Below are positions 1-13,900 of a DNA stretch of 64,000 nucleotides, piece after piece. Within the stretch, counting starts at the first letter, position 1; every line of letters begins with the position of its first letter. The DNA is from Anas platyrhynchos (lineage: Eukaryota; Chordata; Aves; Anseriformes; Anatidae): the NCBI RefSeq assembly GCF_047663525.1, contig NC_092588.1, positions 144,048,001 to 144,112,000 on the forward strand, in the 5' to 3' direction. The position numbers were made by a program, and so were the translations under genes. A model generated the notes under the pieces. That model was not told the DNA's origin. It searched no databases and saw only the letters and a program-made list of their open reading frames with translations.

Positions 1-2027
1 AAAATTCCTTCTTTTAATGAAAACTTTGATTTTCACACAGTATTACTGCCACTGGGAAATACCACAGCAACCGATACTGGGATAAGATTCCTAATAAATG
101 AGGAGGGTCAGAGGGTTGAGTTTAACTCCTGGTGCCCCCCAGCTCAACCTAAGTGCAAACCCCTGGGCCAGGCCAGGCCTGTGCTGCTTCCAAGGGAAAA
201 CATTTTTGCTCTCAATGTCATTTGCAGCAACCAGTAACTTTCATCACCCAATTCTACAGGTTTGCTCCACCCTAGTTATTCATGATTCCCTTTATCTGCT
301 TTAAATGTGCTGCCTTTTAAATGCAGGCGTCCCCTTTTCCTTGTTTGCCGGGACAGGCGGAACAGGAGTGTCTGACTTGCTAAGATGTTGATCCCCTGTG
401 CTCATGGAAATGTGGGAGGAATTAGGTCCTTCCTGCAGATTTGACTGCCTTCTCCAGAAACATAAGCTTTCATTTAAAAAGCTAATGAAGTGTTTAGCCC
501 TTCTGGTTGCAAAGATAACCATGCTGCAGTTTGCGTTGTGTGGAGGTTATCTTGTTGCGTCGAAGCCAGAGAGACTGCAACAAAACCACTGAGTTATGAG
601 CTTCCCCTGTTCATCTTAAAAGCTGTAAAACGATGCATCGGGGATGCTGGTGCACCACAGACCTGGAGACAGAGGAAAACTTTGCTGAGGAGAGGCTGCC
701 TGAGAGGTGGACACAGCCTGGATGGGGGCTCCCGTGCAGTTGTGCTCTCTCCTGCCTCATCCCTTCCTCGCACGGCTCCTTTACGAGGCCTGGCTGACAC
801 CACTTCACACGTGGGTTTATGAATCCAGACCATAAATATGGCAGTAATTAATAAATAGGAGAGGCAAGATAGGCCATGACCCTGGTTGGAAAACGACAGA
901 GGGGGAAACTTTGGCAGAAGCAGTTGGAAATATCCTGAAAAGGGGAAACGGGGCCAATGCTAATGAAGAGTCTGAGTGCTCAGACACCCCTTATGCCAAC
1001 CCAAATCTTTCCAGGCTCCCAGCTCCTGGTGCACTGCCAGGGAGACTGGCGGGCTCCTAGATGCAAGTGACCAATTTCATCATCCTCACTTGGGAAAGGT
1101 GAATAATTCAAATAGCCTTTTGTCACGCTCACGTTTCACAAGCAGTTCCCGAAGCCACGTGCAGCACCACGGCTGAGAGGTGCACGTGTGGCTACACACG
1201 CAGCCACCCCTGCACACCAGGGTAGGCGCACTCTGGTTCTCTTCTTAGCCTGTCTCTCCTCTTCAGCATCTCAGGCACATTTTCTGCTGCTGCTGCTTAG
1301 TATCTTCACCGAGCTGCTCACAATAATGCTCAGCTCTTTTCCCCAGAGATTACAGTTAATTCAGAAACCATCAGTGTGTCAGAGTAGTTTAAATTATTTC
1401 TTTCAAATGCATTACCTTTTATTTCAAGTTCATCTGCCATCATGTTAGGACAACCACCGGTGGTATTAGAGTCGCCTGGTGTTTCAGACAATCCTTTGCA
1501 GCTTTTCCTTTTCTGATCAGGCTTTTATCAGCAGCATACTTTGACATTTCATTGTTCATCTAATTCTTAGCACTATCAGTAAATGCAGCGCTTAAACAAA
1601 TGCACTGAAACTATGATCACAGTCCTGAGACATAGGAAATAATTCTAAAAATCTCTTTAAAAAAATAAAGCAAATTTGCATAGTGCTTATCTGAAAGTCT
1701 TTACTTGCCTCCTCTTAGTTGTAAACAGATCCTCAGAGCAACCAGGAAATTGCTGCACTGTATGTAAAATATGGTCACCCGCACATGGATTGATACAAAA
1801 TAGTCCTTATAGACTTCCTTCGGGCACTTCACTCCTAATACTTTTCAACCTCAGGCTTCAGACATTTATTCCCACTGCCAGCTTGTCTCTTCAGCAGTTG
1901 TTAATCCAGGACAAGACTTTACCTCACCTTCTTGTTACCAGACTTCTCACGTAGTCTCATGGGCAGAATCCTATTGAAAGCTTTTCAACACTCTAAATAA
2001 ATTATATCCATCATCTTGCCTTAATGC

Positions 2028-2029
<2 letters not shown>

Positions 2030-2059
<30 letters not shown>
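2030..2059 (+). repeat. Poly(T) tract
   Basis: An uninterrupted run of about 30 T in AT-rich DNA. Confidence 0.92.
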
Positions 2060-2063
<4 letters not shown>

Positions 2064-3948
2064 CAGAGAATTCTAGTTTAGGAGAAGCATAATTTACTTC
2101 TGTATACGCTGATATTTTTCTATCAAATTATAAGGATTCTTGTGCTTACGATTTTCTCTGTTTTCTATGCGCTGAAGTATTTGATTCAAAAATTATCCTT
2201 AGCTCCTTTTTTAAATGTGGGCTTCCATCAGTACCTCTGCTTCTACTTTGTGTGAAGCAAAATTTTTCCAGCTTTTTAATCCCTGCCTTCAGATATTACT
2301 GGAGCCTGGTCAGCTTTTGGAACTGACTACTGCGGGGAAAGATGTGTAAATTGAACTGAGGGCTTTCGATATATATATATTTTTTAATACAAGATCATTT
2401 ACAGATGACTATTATACTTCAAACGTTCTCCACAGTTTTAACAAACCTTGTTATAATAATTCGCCGGGTGTTATGCACAAGCTACCGTGGCACAGTCGTT
2501 TTTGTAAATGGCTTTATTGGGAACATTACTGCAAACTGAGGAAAACAAAAGCTCTGTGGGAACTTTAACTATACCAGGTAGAGTACTGTACTTAGCTCTG
2601 AGGACTATTATTAACCCAGTTACAGAAGCAGTTACTTGAATAATGAATGAGCTATTACTGCGTGCTGTAGGCTGTGAGATTTGAAAAGAGAAGTTGAAAG
2701 TGTTCACTCAGAGCAGTGGAGGAAAAATAAGGAAAAGAGAAGGCTGGTGTTTTCTTTTCTCAAATATTTAAATAGTCTTTTAGGTTAGTTTTGGAAGGGT
2801 ATTGATCACTGTCTGAGGACAGTGATCTTCTTCCCAAAGACCATGATGAAAACTGCTCCATGTGGGAAACTGCACCACTGAGAGGCTAGGATATAGGTGG
2901 TCAGCAATCAAACATAAAACTCCTAAATTCTTCTTCCCTGCAGAAATGGACCCTCTCTCCTCTCCTTCACTTTTATCCCACACAAAACATTTTTTTATCC
3001 AGCCCCTAGGAATGCCGCAGTCAGGCTGTGCCAAGGCAACCACTGGGCAGTCCAGAATTAGAGCTGGGTCTGAGCCCCACTGGCTAGAAAGGTGCCCAAC
3101 AGCACCAAAGTGTCAGAAATTCAAGAACTGCAATGCCTCAGCTGGCTCTGGGCAGAACAAATGATGTAGAGGACCCAGGGCAATCCTGACCACAAGCCTC
3201 AGGTTCTCTCTTCAGTCCATGTCTGGTCACTTCTGGTTGCACTTTCCTCCCAGTGACTCTCTTTCAGGAGCTGTCCAAAGGCTGTATATTTAATATTTAG
3301 TCCCATAAACCCTCCATGTGCCATTTATGAAAAAGGAGCAGTGTCATTTGCACCATTTCCCACCATACATAAACAAGTTCTGGCTGGAAGGTGATGGGCA
3401 TTGGAGTGTCCTCCCACCAGGAGATGTTTGTTCGTGTGTTTCTGTTTTGTGCAGAGTGGCAAGGCTAACCTGGGGACTGAGGGCACCCTGCCCTGGCCAC
3501 CAGCAGAGGGGCCACCCAAGAAGAGGAGGATCTGCACCAGCTCAGCTCAGCTTGATCTACAGGAGCAACGTGAACGGGATCTCCTGTCTTGTGGCCTGTA
3601 ACCCTCTCCAGAGCTCCTCTGCTGCTGAGATGGTTCTGCTTCATGCAAAGGTTTTAAACCATCATGGAGGAAGCGTGGGGATGACTCTAGCCCAGTCAGA
3701 CACCCACCTGAGGCCTCAGTCCCATGGATCTTTCAACACAACAAGCTGAGAGCTCCCTTGAGTAATTTATGGCCATCTCTTTGGTCACTTCTGTGAGGTC
3801 TGGTCTTTTCAGAAGGAGAAAGGAACTGGATCTAGAGTTCACAAGTTCCAGACAAAGGCCAAGGTGAGGAAGAAGAAGATGAGGATGAAATAACCACTTA
3901 TCCTTCTGGCTCCTTCCTTCCCTCATTCCTTCTTCCTACCATCTAGCC

Positions 3949-3991
3949 AAAAAAAAAAAAAAAAAGAAAAAAAAAAAAAAAAAAAAAAAAA
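3949..3991 (+). repeat. Poly(A) tract
   Basis: About 43 bases, all A but one G. No target-site duplication or gene-like sequence before it was seen, so it is treated as a simple repeat. Confidence 0.9.
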
Positions 3992-6989
3992 GAACCAAGG
4001 TGAAATAATTTGAGTGCCTCGAGCTGAACTCACAGGTCATGTTGGGACATTCAGGACCACATTTCCATGTAGATTTACTCTTCCTACAAAGATTTCACCC
4101 ATTCCTCGCCCACCCCAGCTTTATCTTCTTATGGGTTATGGTGCATTTAAAGCCCACCAATGAGTCGGTTGTTAACACTGCTCAGCCTTGGATTTTTTGG
4201 GAACCCTTCTCTGTAGGGCTGTCCTTTAACTGTCGTGAGATATTCCAAGCTCCCTGCAACCTCATCTGCACCCCGCCTGCCTTTTGCCTTTACCATCTCT
4301 CCATTGACATCGCTCATGCACATTGCAACCCTCCCTTTTACTAGCACAGCATCACAATTTAACTCAACGGTTAAACTTTTGCCCAGGTGAAAAATAACCA
4401 TTCACTCCCATTTGTTATTTTTGATTGGGCTGAATTCACACACTGCAGTTTTGCACTCATAAAACTGTCAGTGAGGAGGAAAGTTTTCCTAACTTAAAGT
4501 GGCATTATAATTTCTCCCTTCCCTGTCCACATGGTAATAAGGTATCGTGTTCACTTCCCAATGGATTCACTGAACACCTTGAAGGCAGCCTGTTGCCAAG
4601 AGGCTGAAAAAAGAATCCTATTTTTGTGTCTTTTTTCTCTGTGTTTTTATTTCTAAGACTACTTCTCCTGCAAATACCTCCTACAATAATTTTATATTTA
4701 CTGTAGTTTTTAATCTAACATTGTTTATGTTTCTTCTTGTGGATTTATGAAAGAAGGACTTCCATTTTCCAAAGAATGTCTGATTGGCCCCCAAAACCTG
4801 CTGTCTTTCTGTTTAGCTGTGTGGCAAAGGGAGCTGCAGGGACCCAGCCCTGCTCTGTGTGTTTATACCTCGCCAAATACGGTGCCTGCTCCTCTCACAG
4901 TAGGAAGCACCCTGCCACGTCCCAGGGCCAGCTTTAGCTTCATATTTATGCTCTCGTAGCTTCCCCTGAGGAGGCCGACAGAAACATTCAGCAAACAGGA
5001 TGTGTTAGAGAGCAGTCTAGATCAGATCAAATGTGATGTAGAAAGCAGAGGAGCTGCACTGCACGTCACTGGGAAGACCTCATTGCTTTGAAACTTCTGG
5101 CTTCGAAACACATTTTTATTAGGTTCACTTGCCAGGTTTTTTTCTCCCATCTAAACTCATCTTGCCTCCTAGAAAAGAAGAGTTTATACCATGACACAAA
5201 TGTCATTTAAAGTAAGACTAGATTAATTTTTATATTGCAGTCATTCCAAGAAACAGCATAGCTAATATTATGCCTGAGGGTAAAACATATTTGGACTGCT
5301 TTCATATTTTAATGAAAAGTATATTCCACTGAGCATTAACACTAAACAACACTACCTAGAGATATGTTAATAATAGTTTTGTAGCTTACTGGAAGATTAA
5401 GATTTGACAATTCCCACAGAAGCACAGCATTCTATGTAAATTCCTCTTAAGCCCTGACAACAGAACTACAGAACTGATAATTTTTTTATTTTAAAAATGT
5501 CAGCAGGGTATGACCACTGAGATGAAACATCTCATTTTCAAGAACATCTTCAGGGATGAGGGCAAATTGCAGGCACTCACAGCGATGCACTTGGCATTAA
5601 AGAATACAGTGTATGAGCAAATATGACAAGTAGAGGACCGTGGTTTTTTTTGTTGTTGTGTTTTTATATATATATATAAACAGAACCATAAATTTGCTTA
5701 AAAGCTGGGCAAATTGTGATAGGATGTAATATTCTGTACTATGATGTTCTAGTCCAGTGGTTCAGAATAACCAAAGAATCTTATTTGGTTTTTACTTCAG
5801 ATAATTTATACTCTGTCATCTTCACAGTTCTCAGACTGTGTTGGTTATCAAACACGATCTGGTATTGCAATAGACAAAGAAATAATAACCTAATAAACAG
5901 CAAAACAGTTTTATGCAACTGGATTTCTTTCACTCCTCCCTCCTAGGGAAGCTGTCCTGGAATTTCCGGCTGCTACTTTATATAAGACATTGGTGTGGAT
6001 TTTATGTCTTTTCTCTTATATAAAGTACTTTTTTTCCCTTTTTATCATAAATTTTTACTCAAGACATTTTTTTTCAAATTAAAAAAACCTCAGACTTTCC
6101 ACTGTGCAGCTCCCAGGTAAGGACCTTGTCACATTTTAAAGGTTTTTGGGCCAGCCCCTCACCTGGTGCAGGTCAGCATGGCCCCAATGACATCAATGTC
6201 AGGTTGTACCCATTGGGGCTTCAGCTTTCCATACTTCAGTGACGTCTCTGTACTGTACAGGGGGTTACAGGTTAAAAATGCTTCTAGCTTTATGGAGTAC
6301 ATGATTGCATGAAAAATGCCTGATGCTGAAACACAAGTGTGCTGCCTGCAGAATGATGTTACCCTGTTTGGCCACCGCAGTGACACAGAAAGACAATTGC
6401 AGGGCTGCAATAAAGGTATCTTGGGTTAAAAATCCTGTTTCACAGATCTTTAGTGCCTCACGCCCACACCACAGCCAGGTGAACCTCGTGTACTCTGCCC
6501 GCTTCTCTCACACCCAAACACAGAGCACAAACAGCTGAGGAAATGCTTCTCCATGGCTTCTGCCTTCATTTCAAGGCAAAGGGCTGGCTGCGACGGGGCA
6601 TACGCACCTGGGAGTGTGGCAGCATCCCCGTGAGGGCTCACTCCTTCAGCAATTGCCCGGGGAATCTGTACAATGAGTGGAGAGAGGGCCTGTACATGAA
6701 GAGAGAGGAACAGAGCTGTCTTAGTACTTCCAAAGACAATCTGAGATTGTACAGAGATTGATGCAAAAAAAAAGTTCTTCAGCAGCATGAACCAGGGCAA
6801 ATAGAAGTGAGGCACTATGGATCCAGACTTGATGGTTTTCCACAAGGGCGATGAGCTCAGTCATGACAGACGATGGGAACAAGAGCTGGAAATCATGGTG
6901 GAAACAAAACTCGAGGAGTTCAATGCACTTGGTTCAGAGAAACTGGATGATCTCATCCCTGAGTTCTGAAAAATACTGGCACGAAAAAA

Positions 6990-7690
6990 AAATGGCAAGA
7001 CGGGTGCCTGAGAAAGAAAACAAAGTGCTCGGATCAAGTCTAGACTCATTAGTCTGTCTCAGCAGTATTCAGGGTTTAAAACAGATTCTGAAGAAAATCG
7101 TAATTAAAGGGAAAATGTGATAAAACACAACAGGAGTGATTTTAAGGCAGCATCTGCCACATTGTCTTTGATAAGACGGTAAATCTATCTAAGAAGGAAA
7201 AGGTTCCAGTTATGCTCTCTGGAGTTCAGTGGGTTATTTTGCTATGGGTCATATGGAAATCCTTTCTTCAAACTGGACAAGATGGGGTCAATTGCAAAAA
7301 CGAAAGGTGAGTAAGAAACTGGCTTAGAGATAGGAGCGTGTAAGGAAAAGGAGGCAATGAGTAATCCTGCAAGAAGTATGTGGCTGGAGGGAGGTTACTA
7401 GGCGAGACTCCAAAGCCTTAATATTTTGATAATGACCTTGTCAAAACCTTTGGAACCATGCTGATAAATTAGCTAGTGACCTAATGTTAGGGAACATCAT
7501 GAATGCAGAGGAATAGCAGAGTGCCGTACAAGAAGACATAAATGACTCTCGGGGCTGGACTAAAGGAAAGGGATGAAATCCTGCAGTACCAAAAATGAGA
7601 TCACGCGCTCGGGAACAAATTCCCCAGTCTTCATACAGACCCAGTGCTGGTTTCAAGCTGAGGGATTTGCACAGTCATGCCAGCCTAACA
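6990..7690 (+). mobile_element. Old CR1 LINE fragment, reverse-transcriptase (ORF2) region
   Basis: The sense strand follows the order of a CR1-type ORF2 3' region as I know it. A block near 7300-7345 resembles a conserved GTAAGGAACTGGCTTA-type segment. A second at 7500-7620 resembles the stretch with an AGAGGA-ATAGCAGA block, GGACTAAAGG, GGATGAAAT and TCACGC-CTTGGGAACAAAT blocks. Frames are broken by stops and indels throughout, so it is a dead copy. The left edge is uncertain; 7200-7690 is the best part. It is more diverged than the minus-strand copies elsewhere in the window. Confidence 0.65.
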
Positions 7691-8168
7691 CAAGTATTAT
7701 CTAATTCTAATTGATACGAGCAGGAAGAAGTCTCCAAACCATGCTTAAATTATGGAACATGAATCAGATAGACATAAAAAACCACTTTTCCACCCCTAGC
7801 ATGCATGTTTCACTGGCAAAGCGAGAGGAGGAAACATGTGGTGCTCTGCTCCAGGGTGAAAGGGCAGCCATCAGCAGCACCTTCATCAGCATCCTGCAGA
7901 TCACAGCCTCGAACCCAGGACCAGCACGGCCACTGCAGCTCCAGTCTGTCACCACTCACAGGCTGGGCACAGGAGACTTGGGGATGTTGGGACTGCAAGG
8001 ACAGCCTTACCCCAAGTTTCTTGACAGTCCTGCTCAGGATCAGGGGCTTTGGAACAGGTTCAGTAACAACAGGTGGTCAAAACCCGAGCTCTCACAAGCC
8101 ACCCAGTAAGAAATAGCAGTAGCTATTTTTCTCCCCTAAAGTGGACATGGCAACCTTCATTGTTTGGC

Positions 8169-8207
8169 TTTTTTTTTCTTTTTATCTTTTTTTTTTTTTT
8201 TTTTTTT
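8169..8207 (+). repeat. T-rich tract ending in CAG
   Basis: About 39 pyrimidines, nearly all T, followed directly by CAG. It looks like a 3' splice site by composition, but nothing downstream looks like an exon. Confidence 0.85.
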
Positions 8208-9629
8208 CAGGTTTCATGTGCCACAGAGGGCATGGCACAGATGACATTTTGCAGAGCAGTTTCTCTCTAGGCCCTGTAAAGCCTCAAGGAGAAGCACCAG
8301 CCAAAACTGAAGTGGAAGCAGACTCTGAATTTGTTCCATTGACATATTGCTTTGCCACCACAGAGGCAAGCAATTGAATCCAGATCTAAGCATATGTGTT
8401 TGCAAAACAACAAATGCATTTCCCAGAGCTAGAAATACTTTGCATAAGCTGAAAGGGGGCGGTTTGGGTTAGCTTGGCTATAGATCCACCAGAGAGCCAG
8501 AATTTGGGTCTTCACACACAGTAGGGTAGAGGAAAAGGAGCTTCCTTTTAGCTTGCTGAGTAGCTACTGAATTGTATTTTAAATACCATTTATAGAATAT
8601 CTGCGGTAAGTAAAACTGATTCTATAAAATAGAATATCAAGTTCTAGCAAGGTGTGGAAAGAGTCAGCTATGTACATGAATAAACCACCAAGGCATTTGT
8701 AACAAGTCACAGAATAACCCACCCAAAATTCTTGGGTCAGGAAAATAAATTTAGAGGGTATATTTCAGCTTTGAAGGAAAGAGCGTTGTAGCTTTATCCA
8801 ATTTCCACATGTTAAGACCTCAAAATTAGAGTAAAAAATGGCTGTGCGTTACTGCTGCAATGCTAAGCCTTGTCTATAAAAAATGAGCAGAAAGAGTTTG
8901 TCTGAAGAACGGGAATTCTGATGACATGGTATCAGCAAGGAGCTTAGTAAGGACCCCGCCACATCTATAATACATGGGCTGAAATCATGGCTTAAATTTA
9001 TTGTTCAATTACAGCTTCAGGCTCTTGGAGTTCACTGCTGCCAAGAAATATATATGACATTAAATTAGGGAATATTTTGTTAAATATTTTAATACATTTA
9101 AGTACTTGTAACATTTTATTTAAGCATATTATTCAGAGAACAGAAAACATTGCTCTTTCCTAATTAAAGGTGTGAGTCAGCAAAACTAATGAAATGCTTA
9201 CTCCGATGTTGGAGGAAACTGAAGAGGGAGAGAAATCCTATTAGAAAGTACCCTATTATCCTGGCAATGCCTGCCTGAGTGACATCTCAATGTATTTTTG
9301 CTGAGTTAAGCCCCTACAAGGCCCATCCACTTATGGCACAAGATTTCATTTCACCATTAATTTATTTGATTTATCCAGAGATTAATAAGCGTGTGAGATG
9401 TTAGTTAAAATTTCAGAGCGCATTGGGAGGCTCTGTCAACTAGAGGCAGGCTATATTAGCAGGAGCTCAGATGCTGTTTGAAGGGTGGAGGGCCACAAAA
9501 TTCAGGCGGGACTGATACCAGTGGGGTGGGATGGGCCACGCTTTGGTCAATGGAGCCTGTAGTGAAACTCATAAAAAAAATAATATAAATAAGTAAATAA
9601 AATAATATAATGACAGATTTTGAGGGATT

Positions 9630-9665
9630 TATATTTTATTTTATTTTATTTTATTTTATTTTATT
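9630..9665 (+). repeat. (TTTTA)n microsatellite, short
   Basis: About seven TTTTA units, the same unit as the array about 1.2 kb downstream. Confidence 0.93.
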
Positions 9666-10810
9666 AACTTATGATTGCAGAAGCAAGACATGCAGCTCTG
9701 GAGAAGTATAAGGATGGCTAAACTCTCAGCTTGATCTCTTACTCATCATGTTGGTCGCACACTGGAAGACCTCGACAAGTGCATGGTTGGCCAACTACAT
9801 CTAGACTAAGCAGGTGTGCTCCTCAGTGCACTCATGATTTGTCGCCCCAAGCATCGAGATGCTCATTACCTTTTTCTTCATTTGGAAACCAGAGGAAACC
9901 AAGAGGGCTGGTGTGCCTCCAGGTCTCACTCCTGTAGGGTTTTAGGATACCAAGAGGCTGTTGTAGCTGGATGCGAGGGGTAGGAAGTGCTCTTGGTTCT
10001 GCAGTTTAGATGGAGGTCCATGGAGCAGCCAAGCCGATGCAGAGGATTGGAAAAAGTTTCACAATTCCACTAGATCTTTTAATTTCTGGATGAATCAATC
10101 ATTACACCAGCTTGGATGGGATTTCTGAATGCTAATGATCTGCAAGCATCTAACTTCCTTCGTGGCGTTCAAGGAGGAGGTATGGTGTTACAGAGGATTT
10201 CTGTGGTCTAAGCTCTGTTAACAGGAAGCCAGCATTTACACTGGGAACGCCTCTCAGATGCAAATTTTTAATGGGACTTCCAAATGGCAACATTATTGTC
10301 ATTCGTAATGAAGTAGATACAATTACTGCTAAATGACCAGCCAATACAGATTAATGGCATCTCATTCAAACATTCAGGAAAGTTGCATTGGTTCCAGAAC
10401 ATATCCTGCAGGGAGCAATCCCTCACAGCTGGGAGGCCGGATTCCCGTCTTTCTCAAGCCCATACAACTGCAGGAACAACTCTGCTAACTTCTGATAGAT
10501 CTGAGAGAAAAACATTTTCAACAACCTGTCCCAAACTGAGGCTCCTACCCCGTGTAGTTGAGGGGTAAATCCACAATGTAGTATTGCCATCGGAGTGCTA
10601 TGCACAGTTACACCTACTTCATAGCCTCCATGATATTCTCAATAACCTGTCACCCTAAGCTAGATAATGGGGTATGCTTTAAAGCTGAAGAAGATGGGTA
10701 GAACCTCTTCAGACAGAGACAAGAAAAAAATAAAACAGTTTTCTCCTTCTTGGAGGGTTCTCCAAACACTACAACAGAGAGTGACACAACCACCTGATTC
10801 TCAAGCCTTG

Positions 10811-10900
10811 CTTTTATTTTTTATTTTATTTTATTTTATTTTATTTTATTTTATTTTATTTTATTTTATTTTATTTTATTTTATTTTATTTTATTTATTT
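10811..10900 (+). repeat. (TTTTA)n pentanucleotide microsatellite
   Basis: About 17 nearly perfect TTTTA units form one of the longest pure microsatellites here. A shorter array of the same unit is at 9630-9665. Confidence 0.95.
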
Positions 10901-13900
10901 ATTTTTTGTATGTCACCATAGCACATCACTGAGCCTCACAGACTTTTGCATCTAACAGTGCTTCATCTGCCTTGGAAGAACTCAACTCAGATCCTCTGTG
11001 ATCAAGGACAATTTGAACCAGAGGTATGTCCTTATGCCTGCAGTTACAGGCATCTCTTAATGCATTAAGTGTCTGGTTTGTGTTCAAGATAATCAGCTTT
11101 TGTGGAACAGCGTGTATCCTTCCCTTGGGTTTCAGTAACACTCTCTTGACTGTGAGGGCCACATACAGAGATGATGATGTTGTTCCCTGCAGCCGTCCTT
11201 CTAGGAGACTTTCCAGAGTCCAGCAGTGTTGCTACTTTATGGATCTCCTTCTGAAAATAGCTATATTCTGAAGTTTGCTTTATCTTCAAATATTTTATGA
11301 AATCCTTAAAGAAGCTGCTTCTGAAAGCAAAGCTGGTAGCAGAGTCTGGTAGGATTTGAAAAGCACAATTCACTGAGAGTCAGGAGAGTCACTTGAAGCA
11401 AACCTCTCTGAAGTGGGTACAGTCATCGCTCTGGATGAACATATGTTTGCCTTGTCCCTGTAGGAGTGGAGCACATTCCCCACCAACGCAAAGTCTCATC
11501 TTTCTAAAGAGGGATTTTCTGAACATCAGCAGCTTGTCCAAATGCTAATCCCGAAATTATTGAAGTGATTCTCTAAAGACTGTTATTTTTCCAATGCACG
11601 CTAGAGTGTTGTCCTGAACACTGTTTGTCTTTTCAGTTATTCACAAAATGCACGTGGGATTTTCCTATTTAGGGCATGATTCTGCACTTTTGCACTTAGT
11701 AAAAATGTTATTATTGAAATAATATTTTGTTTTGTTTTGTTTTACAGTGTAAGATTGCAGTGTAATAACTGAAAGTTTAGAAAATATCTAAAGCTGTAAA
11801 AATGTTGGACTAGAAACAGGAAGGAAGAACTTCTGATTTGCTTAGCACTGACCATGAGCACTGCAGTGAAAGAAGGTAGACATGGAGCATGCTCTCTTTA
11901 GTGAATTCTTCCTCACTGTAACTGAAAATATTCCACATAGCATGTATTCCCAAAGCCTTTTGGGCTGAGGCATAGATCTCCTCCTAGCACCAGAGCTGGA
12001 TTTCTTTGCATTGACAGGATCAGTGTTAGTGCTATAAGCCATCATAATTCTGTTAGCGTACGGCCATATTTCAGATCTGAAGAAGGTCACCTTTATCTCA
12101 CAGTTAAAACACTCAGTAGAGTGTTTTCAGGGGACCAGCAATGCAGGATTTACCTGGAAGTCAGATGAGCCGATGGTAAATGCCATGGACTGGGCAGACG
12201 GATCCAAACATCCAGGTCTTCACTGTATGGGTGTGAGCACTACATCCCTGGTGCCATAGCTTCCACCGTGTTCCACATCTTCCCTTTGCACCGTATTTTG
12301 CTTTCATAACCTCTAATTTCCATCTTCCAATATCACCATTGCATGGACATGGGTTGGTTTTACACAGTCCTTGTAATTTCCCTGTTGTCCATCAGGGAAT
12401 ACCAACACCTACACATTTCTCCATAATGGATTTTCTTAAGAGTTTCGTTAAAGACCAATCTATCTGTATGGCCAGACATCAGACTTGAGCTTCTCATCAT
12501 CAGCAGTAGCAGAATGTATTAGAACATGGCAGGAAATATCTCCACATCTTACCTGCATTGCTTTTCTCACAGTGTAACGGGAATGGTGTGGATTCGAGAC
12601 ACTGTTACTCTCCATGATTTGCAAGCAGAATCCTATCCTTTCTGGAGTTCTGGTCTCACATGCTAACTATTGCCTCCCTTAATCCTGAAAACTTTTCCAT
12701 ATATTTTGTATGAGAAAATGTTTTGCAGACAGGTGAATTTACTTACTGCTTGAAGAACACATCTGCTAATGGGGTTGTTCTCCCGTAGGAACCACCAGGA
12801 GGATGCTGCTCTACACCCCCACCTTTAAAATACTCATAGTCTGTTCTAAAGGTGAATGTGCAGGAAGCAAAGTGATCCATGATGATTCATAATTTTCTGG
12901 GAATAAGCAACCCAAGACAGAGTAATCAGCATGGGCAAATAGCTCAAGCACAGCAGTTTTGCTAGTAGCCACCTGAAGGTTAAATACTTTCAATCAGTCT
13001 TGAACCTCATCCAAGCAACCCTGCCACCACCATGAAGCCACCATGACAAATGAGACCTGTGTGAGTCCTGAGCTTTACATGCTTTGTTCCTGGTGAAGAG
13101 TCAAGGATATTCCGTATTGATCTCATCATTATCCCAACATGATGGTGGGAAAATTGGAAAATAATCGATACAATGAATTTCTCAGAATGGATGATCTGAG
13201 TGAAGAGCTTTCATAGTCCTTCTTAAGTGATAGGGTCAAACAACACTGCAAATTTTCCTTTGTGTTTCCTGTTTATTCATTGACTTCTTTGCTCTTTTGC
13301 AGGTATTGGAAAACGGAAACATTTCCTGAGAACAAGAAGGCTCCTAAAGGGAAGTAACTGCATTGCTCCTGCTGCTGGAACCTCGGAGCCTTCCACAAAC
13401 ATTTCTGCAGGCTCAAGGGGTAGCCAGGCAATAGGCATTTTCAAATAACTGCTATCTACCTTAAATCATCCAGCCTCCTGAGCAGCTCCGTGTGCTCCCA
13501 GCCTCAAGTTTTTGGCCCGGAGTGTGGGTTTCTTGGGCCTCCTGGAGCGACTCCAAATCCTCGCAGAGATGACGGTGCCAAGGCCTTAAGTGCTGCAGCC
13601 CTGCTTCTATCCCTGCACAGAGCAGGGGAAGAAAAGTGATCTGGATGCTGCCAGGCAGACCACAGCGGCTTGCTGAGCCCGTTGTTGTTTCATTTCCCTG
13701 AAAATAGGGGTTCACTTTTTTCCCCAACTGTGTTTTGTACTTGCCTGTAACGCTGAGTTGTTCCCAGACACGAAAGGAGACGCGGGGTGCTCCGAAGCTG
13801 TGGGGCAGGTGGCTCATCAGGAAAAAGGAAGACCTCACACTTGCTTTCCCGAGCTGGCAGCAGTCCTGCAGCAGGTGGATCATCTCCCACCCGATGCACA

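Larger units (their letters stand above)
1..6989. other. Intergenic, no gene recognised
   Basis: AT-rich DNA with only short, unrecognisable open frames. It contains a run of about 30 T (2030-2059), an A tract of about 43 bases with one G (3949-3991) and a 10-base-pair perfect hairpin (2804-2827). Confidence 0.7.
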
